This document shows positions 36,032 through 43,707 of a stretch of 64,000 nt of DNA, piece after piece. Source of the stretch: Mailhella massiliensis (GTDB taxonomy: Bacteria > Desulfobacterota > Desulfovibrionia > Desulfovibrionales > Desulfovibrionaceae); assembly GCF_900155525.1 (NCBI RefSeq), contig NZ_LT706952.1:692406-756405 (forward strand). The letters run 5' to 3'. Each line of letters starts with the position of its first letter. Position 1 is the first letter of the stretch. Position numbers and translations under genes: made by a program. The notes beneath the pieces are model-generated. The model searched no databases and was not told the DNA's origin. It saw nothing but the letters and a program-made list of their open reading frames with translations.

Positions 36032-36327
36032 ACGAGAACGAATTCCTTTCAAACTTTCTGATACCGTACAACGATGAAACAAAGCATCTTCTCGGCACGA
36101 CGGACGCCCCCACGCCCACGCCGTTTGGAAACCGACTCCGGGAATGGCGGTTGCACAACAACATGACGTTCAGTGAACTTTCAAGGCTGGTCGGTCTGTC
36201 ACCTGGAATGCTTTCCGAGATTGAAATCGGCCGGCGCGAATCTACGGATGAACAGCGCAACCTGCTTCAGGATATTATGAAAAAACAGCCTCTGGGCGAC
36301 AGGAGAAACTATGAAATACAACAATGA
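36022..36327 (+). CDS. XRE-family helix-turn-helix regulator
   Basis: 101 residues. A Cro/C1-type DNA-binding domain occupies the C-terminal half: FGNRLREWRLHNNMTFSELSRLVGLSPGMLSEIEIGRRES. The N-terminal 30 residues are not recognised. It lies in the late-early operon just before the MazG-like and terminase genes and overlaps both neighbours, so it is more likely a late-gene switch than the main repressor, which is not in the window. Confidence 0.8.
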   Translation: MPINENEFLSNFLIPYNDETKHLLGTTDAPTPTPFGNRLREWRLHNNMTFSELSRLVGLSPGMLSEIEIGRRESTDEQRNLLQDIMKKQPLGDRRNYEIQQ

Positions 36328-36637
36328 TACGCGCGAACAGTTGTACCTGAAGACCATAGCCATGTTCGGTGTAAAAAGCAGACTTGGTAAGGCTCTGGAG
36401 GAGTTCTGCGAGGCTTCCGCAGCCATCACCCGTTTTTTGACTAGACCGGAAGGACATACCGCCGGTGAAATCAAGGATTCGCTGTTTGAAGAACTGGCCG
36501 ACGCCTCTATTATGATTGAGCAGCTCGAACTGCTTTTTTCCGACCAGACGGACACCCTCGGCCGCTCTTTGTCTCGGATCAAAGAGCAAAAGCTGCGCCG
36601 TCTTGAAAAGCTCATGAGCGGTATGGAGAAAGTATGA
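36311..36637 (+). CDS. MazG-like nucleotide pyrophosphohydrolase
   Basis: 108 residues, all helical. The metal-binding pattern LEEFCEASAAI followed by FEELADASIMIEQLELLF (E-x2-E, then E-E-x2-D) is that of MazG/phage MazG-like NTP pyrophosphatases, which adjust nucleotide or alarmone pools during infection. Overlaps the regulator before and the terminase after. Confidence 0.75.
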   Translation: MKYNNDTREQLYLKTIAMFGVKSRLGKALEEFCEASAAITRFLTRPEGHTAGEIKDSLFEELADASIMIEQLELLFSDQTDTLGRSLSRIKEQKLRRLEKLMSGMEKV

Positions 36638-38664
36638 GCACGTCTGCCAGCCCCCGCGTGACAAAGAAGCTGAAGGTTCGCGGTATACCTTCATGGCTGC
36701 CTGTGAACCTTCAAGTTGCGCTGCAACAGGTCGGAGTTGATGAATCCGGCCAGAAGCGCCGGAAGTTTTCCATCTCTGTATCGTTCTCCGCCGGTGAACG
36801 CAGGGCGTTGCGCTTCTCAAGGTCCATGGCGGTCTCGGCCTGGGCGGAAAAATTCCGCGTTGTAGAAAATTCCTCCATCCGCGGGCGCTGGCAGAACGTT
36901 TTCACCCCGTACCTAGCGGGCATCATGGACGCGGCCAATCTGCCGGGCGTGGAGACGGTCATCATCTGCAAAAGCCCTCAGACCGGCGGCTCGGAATCCG
37001 GGCACAATTTGGTGGGCTACTGCATCGACCGTCTCCCAGGCCCGGTGATGTACGTCTTTCCTGATGAACTCACCGCACGAGAGAATGCACAGGACAGGAT
37101 CATTCCCATGATCACATCAAGTCCGCGACTGCGTTCCTATATGACCGGACTTGGTGACGATGCCTCCAGCCTGAGAATCAAGCTCCAGCACATGACCATC
37201 AGCCTTGCATGGTCCGGCTCGGTTTCCCGCTTGGGCAACAAGCCCGTGCGTGTGCTCATCCTGGACGAGCTGGACAAGTACGCCAATCCGAAGAATGAGG
37301 CGCGTTCTGAGGACCTTGCCGAAAAGCGTACTACGACGTGGCGCTCCCGCCGCAAGATCATGAAAATTTCCACGCCCACCACGGAAAACGGTCCCATATG
37401 GAAAGCCTTCTCGGAAGAAGCGAACGCCCGTTTCCGGTACTGGGTACGCTGCCCGCACTGCGAAGAAATGCAGCTCATGACGTTTGACAACCTGACTTGG
37501 CCGAACAGGGACACCAAAGAAGAGCCGAAGGCGGAAGACGTGCTTAGTCGGAAACTCGCCTGGTATGTCTGTCCCCATTGCGGCGCCTGCTGGACGGACA
37601 CAGACAGGGACAGGGCCGTCCGTCGCGGCGAGTGGCGCGAGGAGGAAAGCGGCATGGGGATGTACGACTACATTGCGGCGCATCGTCCGGTGAAAGTGGC
37701 TTTCCATGTCCCGGCGTTCCTGAGCTACTTCGTGAGTCTATCCGAAATCGCCCGCGCCTATCTCAAATACAAAGAAACCGACGAAATGGCCGCCCTGCGC
37801 AACTTCAACAACCAGTACCTGGCCGAACCGTGGGCGGAGCAATACGAAGAACGGGATGAAGCAGAAATCTTCCGTCTTTGTGACGATCGGCCGCGCGGCA
37901 CGGTTCCCGGCCCGCTGCCGGAAACGCCGGACATTCCCCGCGTGTCCTGTCTGCTGGCCGGTATCGATACCCAGAAGGGATACTTCCGCTATGTCATCCG
38001 TGCGTGGGGATTTGGCGAGTCTCTGGAAAGCTGGCTGGTTCAGTGCGGTGCGGTAGCGTCCTTCTCTGACTTGGAACAGCTTCTTTTCGGCAGCGTGTAC
38101 CATGATGCCGCCGGACATGAGTACCGCGTGGTAGGCGCGATGATAGACGCCATGGGTAACCGCACGAGAGAGGTCTACGCTTGGGCAGCGCATCATCGTC
38201 AGTTTGTCCTGCCATGGCAAGGCAAGAGAAGCATGAGTTCCCCCTATACGATGTCCCCTGTCGAGTATTTCCCCGGCCTCATGGGCAACAAGGTGAAGAT
38301 CCCCGGCGGGCTTACCCTGTTCCAGTGCGATACGACCTATTTCAAGTCAGGTCTTGCCCAGAAGCTTATGATTCAGCCCGGTGATCCCGGAGCGTTCCAC
38401 CTGCACAGCAACGAAGACGGAAGCCTGGACGGATACGGGAAGGAAATGTGCGCTGAAATTTGGGATGACAAAACCATGGCCTGGGTTAATCCGATGGAGC
38501 GCCCGAACCACTACTGGGACTGTGAGGTTATGTGCCTTGCTCTTGCCGACATCAAGGGGGTGAAAAATATTCCCCTGCCTGAGCAGGGAGCCAAACCTCC
38601 GCGTAAAACGATCCCCAGGACAGTAACGACTGGAGCACGACTAGGTGTGGGGCGATATGGATAG
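36634..38664 (+). CDS. terminase large subunit, lambda GpA type
   Basis: 676-residue DNA-packaging motor with ATPase and nuclease domains. The ATPase part shows a GpA-type Walker A, CKSPQTGGSE (near 111), and Walker B VLILDELDKY (near 206). A four-cysteine zinc site (CPHCE, CPHCG) lies between ATPase and nuclease, and the nuclease acidic residues are in LLAGIDTQ and NHYWDCEV. Full length for the family. It makes the prophage a lambda-type packager, probably by cos sites. ATGA overlap with the MazG-like gene. Confidence 0.95.
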   Translation: MSTSASPRVTKKLKVRGIPSWLPVNLQVALQQVGVDESGQKRRKFSISVSFSAGERRALRFSRSMAVSAWAEKFRVVENSSIRGRWQNVFTPYLAGIMDAANLPGVETVIICKSPQTGGSESGHNLVGYCIDRLPGPVMYVFPDELTARENAQDRIIPMITSSPRLRSYMTGLGDDASSLRIKLQHMTISLAWSGSVSRLGNKPVRVLILDELDKYANPKNEARSEDLAEKRTTTWRSRRKIMKISTPTTENGPIWKAFSEEANARFRYWVRCPHCEEMQLMTFDNLTWPNRDTKEEPKAEDVLSRKLAWYVCPHCGACWTDTDRDRAVRRGEWREEESGMGMYDYIAAHRPVKVAFHVPAFLSYFVSLSEIARAYLKYKETDEMAALRNFNNQYLAEPWAEQYEERDEAEIFRLCDDRPRGTVPGPLPETPDIPRVSCLLAGIDTQKGYFRYVIRAWGFGESLESWLVQCGAVASFSDLEQLLFGSVYHDAAGHEYRVVGAMIDAMGNRTREVYAWAAHHRQFVLPWQGKRSMSSPYTMSPVEYFPGLMGNKVKIPGGLTLFQCDTTYFKSGLAQKLMIQPGDPGAFHLHSNEDGSLDGYGKEMCAEIWDDKTMAWVNPMERPNHYWDCEVMCLALADIKGVKNIPLPEQGAKPPRKTIPRTVTTGARLGVGRYG

Positions 38665-38688
38665 TTTTATATATTTTTTATATAATTC

Positions 38689-38718
38689 TTATTGACTTTT
38701 GCATAAAAAATATATACT
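38689..38718 (+). promoter_or_regulatory. AT-rich promoter of the hicAB cassette
   Basis: -10 TATACT at 38713-38718, with TTATTG (38689, 18-base spacer) or TTGACT (38692, 15-base spacer) as the -35. The surrounding 80 bases are far more AT-rich than the late genes. Confidence 0.5.
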
Positions 38719-38743
38719 TTTTACCTGTCAAAGGGAGGTTATA

Positions 38744-38932
38744 ATGGATAGCCGGGAAATTATCCGACAACTGCTTGCCGCCGGCTGGTATCTGGTGGAA
38801 ACGAAAGGCGATCACCACCAGTTCAAGCATCCTACAATTCCGGGACGTGTCACAGTTCCCCATCCCAAAAAGGATATTCCCCCGGGGACACTGGCAAGCA
38901 TTCGCAGACAAAGCGGACTGAAACTCCGCTAA
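38744..38932 (+). CDS. hicA: HicA-type mRNA interferase toxin
   Basis: 62-residue double-stranded-RNA-binding-fold toxin that cuts mRNA independently of the ribosome. The family pattern is complete: SREIIRQLLAAGWYLVETKGDHHQFKHP with the active histidine in the DHHQF segment, then GRVTVPHPKKDIPPGTLASIRRQSGL. GGGAGG precedes the ATG at 38744. Paired with hicB and carried with its own promoter and terminator between packaging and head genes, it behaves as a phage 'moron' that could stabilise the prophage or block other phages. Confidence 0.93.
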   Translation: MDSREIIRQLLAAGWYLVETKGDHHQFKHPTIPGRVTVPHPKKDIPPGTLASIRRQSGLKLR

Positions 38933-38934
38933 AC

Positions 38935-38959
38935 CAGGAGGAGGATCTTCCTCCTCCTG
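38935..38959 (+). repeat. perfect inverted repeat between hicA and hicB
   Basis: An 11-bp arm CAGGAGGAGGA (38935-38945) and its complement (38949-38959) around TCT. The arms carry Shine-Dalgarno-like AGGAGG, so folding could tune hicB translation, or the palindrome may be the HicB binding site. Confidence 0.6.
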
Positions 38960-38974
38960 AAAAAAGGAAAAAAA

Positions 38975-39409
38975 GTGTATTATCCTGCTACGTTTGCTCC
39001 GAATACCGAAGGACGATATGATGTGACCTTCGTGGATCTTCCGGGCTGTGTGTCGCAGGGCACCGGTTTGGAAGACGCCATGCGTATGGCTCAGGAAGCC
39101 TTGGCACTGCACCTTTCCGGTATGCTGGAAGACGGTGAAAAGCTCCCCAAACCTTCCAGTCTTGAAGAAGCCCGTGCAAAAGATGAAGCCTTTGCCAAGG
39201 AAGAAGGTTATACGCTGCCGGAAGGTACGCTGCGCCAGTTCGTCATGGCAGAGGTGAAAAAGAAGGAAGATGCCCCAGTGCGTCTTTCCATTTCTCTGAA
39301 ACCTCAGATCGTTTCTCTTATTGATCAGACGGCAGAAGAACTTGGCCTTACCCGTTCCGGCCTTATCGCCGTCGCCACTAGGGAATATTGCAACAAGGCT
39401 CAGCTGTAG
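38975..39409 (+). CDS. hicB: HicB-type antitoxin
   Basis: 144 residues, starting at a GTG with a purine-rich ribosome site. The N-terminal partial RNase-H fold (YPATFAPNTEGRYDVTFVDLPGCVSQGTGLEDAMRMAQEALALHL) is the HicB signature that covers the toxin active site. The C-terminus (RLSISLKPQIVSLIDQTAEELGLTRSGLIAVATREY) is a ribbon-helix-helix DNA-binding domain for autoregulation. Gene order toxin-antitoxin is usual for hic. A terminator follows. Confidence 0.93.
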   Translation: MYYPATFAPNTEGRYDVTFVDLPGCVSQGTGLEDAMRMAQEALALHLSGMLEDGEKLPKPSSLEEARAKDEAFAKEEGYTLPEGTLRQFVMAEVKKKEDAPVRLSISLKPQIVSLIDQTAEELGLTRSGLIAVATREYCNKAQL

Positions 39410-39415
39410 TCTTCC

Positions 39416-39442
39416 AAAGGCCGCCCACCGGCGGCCTTTTTC
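39416..39442 (+). terminator. intrinsic terminator after hicB
   Basis: AAGGCCGCC and GGCGGCCTT pair around ACC, followed by TTTCC; it closes the toxin-antitoxin cassette. Confidence 0.85.
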
Positions 39443-39443
39443 C

Positions 39444-39471
39444 TTGACTTCCGGTATCAATACGGTACTCT
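39444..39471 (+). promoter_or_regulatory. promoter after the hicAB cassette
   Basis: TTGACT (39444-39449), 16 bases, TACTCT (39466-39471). It starts in the last bases of the hicB terminator. The following 235 bases to 39708 contain no supported gene but include a GC-rich stretch ending CCCGGCCTTTTTT (39652-39665), so a short RNA ending there is possible. Confidence 0.45.
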
Positions 39472-39708
39472 TTTTTTACGGAGCCTCAAAATCTCCTTCC
39501 GAAGACGGTACGGTCACTACCCCGAAAGCGTGGCCTTTTTCATGCCTCGCGCCTGACAAGCGGCGGCATATTTTCGGCTATCCATGGCCGGGAGTGGGCT
39601 AATACAATACCTGTAAGGGAATAGGCCCGGACGTTCTTCGGCGTTTTTGAGCTCCCGGCCTTTTTTGCGCTCTGCGGAAGGTCAATCAAAAAACCGAAGA
39701 GGTACCCC

Positions 39709-39894
39709 ATGAACACCCAAAGCGTCATCGCCGAACTGGTCGCGCGAAACTCCTACCTGGAACAACGTCTTCAGAGTCAGCGCTACTGGTGGCTCCGCCG
39801 CCTGTGGACTTCGCGCAGGGAGGAACGCCGTCTGCGTAACGAAAACACCGAGCTTCGCCAGCGGCTTGCGGCCCTGGGGGAGGCTATGGCATGA
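39709..39894 (+). CDS. small coiled-coil phage protein
   Basis: 61 residues, an uninterrupted amphipathic helix rich in Arg, Glu and Leu (NSYLEQRLQSQRYWWLRRLW, EERRLRNENTELRQRLAALG). Function unknown. It overlaps the next gene by ATGA. Confidence 0.6.
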   Translation: MNTQSVIAELVARNSYLEQRLQSQRYWWLRRLWTSRREERRLRNENTELRQRLAALGEAMA

Positions 39895-40100
39895 ACGCCG
39901 AGCTTCGCCTGAAAGGCCTGGTTGCCTGCATGGACGTTATGCTCGAAAAGCAATCCGTCCGGCTTCAGTTCATGCGCCAGTTTATCGACTTCCTCCCAGA
40001 AGAAACCAAGGCCAACCTGTCCGGTCTGGCGCAACTTCTGGAAGACTCCGAGGAGTATGCTTACAAACAGCGTGAAGCGCTGAAAATGTTTGCAGAATAA
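39891..40100 (+). CDS. small helical phage protein
   Basis: 69 residues, helical, without a known domain; starts in a four-base overlap with the coiled-coil gene and ends at a terminator. Function unknown. Confidence 0.6.
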   Translation: MNAELRLKGLVACMDVMLEKQSVRLQFMRQFIDFLPEETKANLSGLAQLLEDSEEYAYKQREALKMFAE

Positions 40101-40118
40101 CCGATAACACATCATTAC

Positions 40119-40146
40119 AACGCCCTGTATTTACAGGGCGTTTTTT
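40119..40146 (+). terminator. intrinsic terminator before the head operon
   Basis: AACGCCCTGT and ACAGGGCGTT pair around ATTT, followed by six T. Confidence 0.9.
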
Positions 40147-40340
40147 ATTAGTAAATGATATATGTTCATTTGTACATATTCAAATAGAAAAAATAAAATA
40201 CAAATATTTTATATAACACTTTAAATTTAACATGTTAAAACAGTTAAATAATAAAAATTACATATATTTTTCGCTAATTTATTTATATTTTTTGGACAAC
40301 AAAAATATTTTTTGCTTGCAATATAAATTACCAATGCGCC
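40147..40340. promoter_or_regulatory. strongly AT-rich spacer upstream of the head genes
   Basis: About 190 bases with very few G or C, ending in TTGCTTGCAATATAAATTACC before gpW. Likely holds the late promoter (a -10-like TATAAA at 40320-40326) and possibly xenogeneic-silencer or activator sites. No gene. Confidence 0.5.
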
Positions 40341-40352
40341 ATACTGCATGGC

Positions 40353-40577
40353 ATGAGCAGCGTTTATACGAAAGAAGAACTTCATGCCGAGATAAGCCTT
40401 TGGAAGAAGGCTCTCACCGCCTGCGCGACGGGAAAGTCCTATACCATCGACGGACGCACCCTTACGCGGCAGGACCTTCCGGCCATCCGGGATCATCTTT
40501 CCTGGCTGGCCGATCTGCTCGCCGCCGCTGAAAGACGCTCTTCCCGGATTCTGGTCCGGCCGATCATCCGCAGATAG
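40353..40577 (+). CDS. gpW-like head-tail joining protein
   Basis: 74 residues. The sequence VYTKEELHAEISLWKKALTACATGKSYTIDGRTLTRQDLPAIRDHLSWLADLLA matches gpW/DUF6148 proteins, which close the head after packaging and let the tail attach. Weak ribosome site. First gene of the head operon, directly before the portal, as in lambda. Confidence 0.85.
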   Translation: MSSVYTKEELHAEISLWKKALTACATGKSYTIDGRTLTRQDLPAIRDHLSWLADLLAAAERRSSRILVRPIIRR

Positions 40578-40587
40578 GGAGAAAGTG

Positions 40588-42114
40588 ATGGCGATACTCG
40601 ATCAGTACGGAAAGCCCGTCACCACGTCCCGCAGAATGTCGCACGCCAGTGCGGATGCTGGTGCACGTCGCGGACCCATGAGTGGTTGGCGCGGTCCTCA
40701 GGTGTACGGTGAGCATGATGACATGGCGGAACGTGTCATCTCTCAGCGCCGTGCGGCGGATCTCGCGGAAAACGACTGGGCGGCGGAAAGCATTCTTTCC
40801 TCCATTACCCAGAACGCCGTGGGCGTGGGACTGAAACCCCGCGCGCAGATTCCTTTTGAGGAACTCGGCATCAGCAGGGAACAGGCGCTTGAGATCGGCC
40901 GCCGCATGGAATGGCTGTGGTGGAAATGGAGCACGCGGGCGGATGTTCGCGGCCAGCAGACTTTTGAGCAGCTCCAGTTTCTGGGACTGCGTACCATGCT
41001 GATCTACGGCGAGATGCTGCATATCCCGGTTATGCTGCCGGAATCGGAAAGAAGCCGTCGCGGGCTTTCGTTTTCCCTGTCCATTCAGGACGTGACGCCT
41101 ACGCGACTGCGTACTCCTGCCTCCATGGAAGCGGACGATGCCGTGAAGGACGGCATACGGATGAACGCCTGGGGAAGGCCGGTTGCGTACTACATCGCGT
41201 CGCCGGAGAGCATGGGCAAGGCCCATCTCCAGGACGGAGACGGCACGGCTTCCTACTCGACGATTCCGGCCATGCGTGCGGGCAGGCCGGGCATTTTTCA
41301 TCTTTTCATCCATAAGGACAGTGAACAGATACGGGGAAAGAGTATCTTCTCCAATTCCATTGGCCTGTTCCGCACGTTGAACGACGCCATCAGTTTTGAA
41401 TTGCTTGCTCAGAACATGGCCGCAGAATTTCCGGTGTTCATCGAAAAAGACAACAGCATGAACATCATGGGACAGCTCCCACAGGGGGTGGAACAGGACG
41501 ACGACGGGAACTACTACACCGATCTTCGCGGTCCCCAGATCATGTACGGCAATGCTGGTGAAAAGCCGCAGGTGCTGACCAACGAGCGCCCGTCCGTAAA
41601 TTTCCAGAGCTTCGTGAAGCTGGTTCAGAAAGCCATGAGCGCCAGCGTGGGCGGCTCATACATCGCCATGATGAAGGACTTCGAGGGCGCGAACTACAGC
41701 GTCGCCCGTGCCGCCATGAATGAAGCCTGGCGGCTGTACCGCTGGTATCGGGAATTTTTCTCTGTGAGCTACTGCAAGCCTGTGTGGGAAGCGGTCATGG
41801 AGGAAGCCTGGCTGCGAGACTACTTTACGCTTCCCGCCGGAGCGCCGGACTTTTACGAGGCGAAAGACCTCTGGTGTGCCTGTGCTTGGAACGGCCCGGC
41901 GCGCGGCTACATGGATCCCACAAAGGAAGTTCAGGCGGAAATCCTTGCCATCGACAACCACTTGAAGACCCGTCACCAATCCATGGCGGAAAGCGGCAGC
42001 GACTTCGATGACGAGTACCCGGTCATGCTGGAAGAACATGAAAAAATGAGGGCCCTGGCCACTGGAGACACGTTTCTGATTGAGGAAGAAGATGATGAAC
42101 AAGCTTCTGAGTAA
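40588..42114 (+). CDS. portal protein, lambda family
   Basis: 508-residue subunit of the dodecameric DNA entry ring at one vertex of the head. Recognisable features include RAADLAENDWAAESILSSITQNAVGVGLKPRAQI near residue 55 and DPTKEVQAEILAIDNHLKTRHQSMAE near the C-terminus, both typical of lambda gpB-type portals. The ATG at 40588 follows AGGGAGAAAG; an upstream GTG at 40585 is in frame. Its end overlaps the protease gene by 23 bases. Confidence 0.93.
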   Translation: MAILDQYGKPVTTSRRMSHASADAGARRGPMSGWRGPQVYGEHDDMAERVISQRRAADLAENDWAAESILSSITQNAVGVGLKPRAQIPFEELGISREQALEIGRRMEWLWWKWSTRADVRGQQTFEQLQFLGLRTMLIYGEMLHIPVMLPESERSRRGLSFSLSIQDVTPTRLRTPASMEADDAVKDGIRMNAWGRPVAYYIASPESMGKAHLQDGDGTASYSTIPAMRAGRPGIFHLFIHKDSEQIRGKSIFSNSIGLFRTLNDAISFELLAQNMAAEFPVFIEKDNSMNIMGQLPQGVEQDDDGNYYTDLRGPQIMYGNAGEKPQVLTNERPSVNFQSFVKLVQKAMSASVGGSYIAMMKDFEGANYSVARAAMNEAWRLYRWYREFFSVSYCKPVWEAVMEEAWLRDYFTLPAGAPDFYEAKDLWCACAWNGPARGYMDPTKEVQAEILAIDNHLKTRHQSMAESGSDFDDEYPVMLEEHEKMRALATGDTFLIEEEDDEQASE

Positions 42115-43348
42115 CCGTTTCTGGGCGCTTCCTGAGGACAGCGCTGAAATTATCCTGCGCGATCTCAGCATGAGACAGGGCAGGGAGGATACTTCCGTCA
42201 GCATGGGGCCTGACGGGAGCTGGGGTGTCTCCTCCGCGGATGGGCAGGCCGATGCGTGCAAGCCTGCCCAGGCCGGGGCCCTGACCTCCGACGGGGCCCC
42301 GGTTGTTACCGCGGGCGGCGTGGCCGTCATCCCTGTTGACGACGTGCTCGTGAACGCCGGGAAGTATGGCCTGAAGTACGGCACCATACGCAGTCGGATT
42401 CAGACCGCGCTGGATGACCCGAAGATCAGCGCCATTCTGCTTGATGTCGACTCTCCCGGCGGCATGGTGAGCGGATGTCAGGAACTCGCGGCTTTCATTT
42501 CCGAAGCGGCGGCAAGAAAGCCCATGGCCGCCTTCACGAGCTCGCTCATGGCGTCGGCGGCATACTGGATAGGCTCGGCAACCGGCCGGGTGTTCTGCAC
42601 GGAGACGGCCAGTGTAGGCTCCATCGGCGTCATTATGACGCTCGTGGACTGCTCGAAGATGCTGGAAAACATCGGTATCAGGGTCAACGTCATATCCTCC
42701 GGCAAGTTCAAGTCCGCCGGTCATCCGGCCATGGAGCTTTCCGAAGAAGACAGGGCGTATTTCCAGACCCATGCCGGGAGCATCCACACGGTTTTCCGGC
42801 GTGAAGTAGCGAAGGCTATGGGACTGGACGAAGGTAAAAGTGAAACATGGGGCGACGCGCAGATTTTTCTCGGCGCGGACGCCGTAACTGTGGGCCTTGC
42901 CACCGCCGTTGTGAGCGGTCTGGACGGGGCCGTGAACAGGCTCTCCAGGGAGGTCATCATGGATAGAGCTACGCTTGAGGCTCAGCACCCCGAACTGCTG
43001 GCCTCCATTCTTGAGGAAGGAAAAGCGCTCGCGCTCGCGGAGCATACCTTCAACCCGGAAAATTTTCTTTCGTGCGTGAAGCCTTTCATGGGCGCGGATG
43101 AATTCGCGCACGCTGAGGCATTTTTCAAGGCCTGTGCGGACGCGAAACTCACGCCGGAACAGACGGCGGCCATGGCTTCCGTCATGCCCGTTGAAGGCGA
43201 CAGAGCCGCGGGAAAGGACTCGTTCAAGAGCGATATGCTGAAGGCCATGCAGGCGGCGTCTCCTGATCCGGTGAAGCTGGACGGCGGCGCGCGTGAAAAG
43301 GAAAAAAGTCCGCTCGCTCAGGCGACGGAAAGGAGGTTCGGAAAGTAA
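42092..43348 (+). CDS. S49-family head maturation protease with C-terminal scaffold (gpC-like)
   Basis: 418 residues. The N-terminal SppA-like domain processes the prohead: DVDSPGGMVSG, the serine nucleophile in SLMASAAYWIGSA (near 153), SVGSIGVI and the general-base lysine in SSGKFKSAG (near 204). The C-terminal third (from about residue 290) is helical and scaffold-like, as in lambda gpC, and can also be made alone from an internal start. The start lies within the end of the portal gene after GAGGAAG. Confidence 0.92.
   Translation: MMNKLLSNRFWALPEDSAEIILRDLSMRQGREDTSVSMGPDGSWGVSSADGQADACKPAQAGALTSDGAPVVTAGGVAVIPVDDVLVNAGKYGLKYGTIRSRIQTALDDPKISAILLDVDSPGGMVSGCQELAAFISEAAARKPMAAFTSSLMASAAYWIGSATGRVFCTETASVGSIGVIMTLVDCSKMLENIGIRVNVISSGKFKSAGHPAMELSEEDRAYFQTHAGSIHTVFRREVAKAMGLDEGKSETWGDAQIFLGADAVTVGLATAVVSGLDGAVNRLSREVIMDRATLEAQHPELLASILEEGKALALAEHTFNPENFLSCVKPFMGADEFAHAEAFFKACADAKLTPEQTAAMASVMPVEGDRAAGKDSFKSDMLKAMQAASPDPVKLDGGAREKEKSPLAQATERRFGK
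42959..43348 (+). CDS. internal in-frame scaffold protein (Nu3-like)
   Basis: An in-frame ATG (VIMDRATLEAQHPELL) is preceded by a perfect GGGAGG five bases upstream inside the protease gene. Translation from here gives a 129-residue helical, acidic protein equal to the protease's C-terminal scaffold domain, the same arrangement as Nu3 within C of lambda. Confidence 0.7.
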   Translation: MDRATLEAQHPELLASILEEGKALALAEHTFNPENFLSCVKPFMGADEFAHAEAFFKACADAKLTPEQTAAMASVMPVEGDRAAGKDSFKSDMLKAMQAASPDPVKLDGGAREKEKSPLAQATERRFGK

Positions 43349-43695
43349 TGGCCAGATACAACGCCGTACTCGAAACCATGCCCGGCGATCTGTCCGAGAT
43401 CGTTCCCTGGGAAGTGGACAGTTTCTATACCCGCGACACTATCAGCATCACCACGTCGGAAGCCCTGTCCAAGGGTACCGTGCTTGAACAGGCGTCGGGT
43501 GGTGCATGGGGCAAAGTGACCGCCGGAACCGGCGCGCTCGGCATTCTCGTGTCCGACGTTCCCGCGTCTTCCGAAGCTCAGCAGGTGGGGATTGTGACCC
43601 GCTGTGCCATAGCCGTGGCTGAAAAACTGACCATTGCAGCAGCAGCCGACACCGCGAAAGCAGCCCTCGTGAAGCAGGGCATCAAGCTTATATAG
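43348..43695 (+). CDS. head decoration protein, lambda gpD-like
   Basis: 115 residues, with the gpD-like N-terminus followed by an all-beta part (SKGTVLEQASGGAWGKVTAG, GILVSDVPASSEAQQVGIVTRCAIA). It binds the expanded capsid lattice as trimers. The ATG overlaps the protease stop (TAATG), and the gene lies between protease and capsid genes, as in lambda. Confidence 0.88.
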   Translation: MARYNAVLETMPGDLSEIVPWEVDSFYTRDTISITTSEALSKGTVLEQASGGAWGKVTAGTGALGILVSDVPASSEAQQVGIVTRCAIAVAEKLTIAAAADTAKAALVKQGIKLI

Positions 43696-43707
43696 GGAGA
43701 AAAAATC

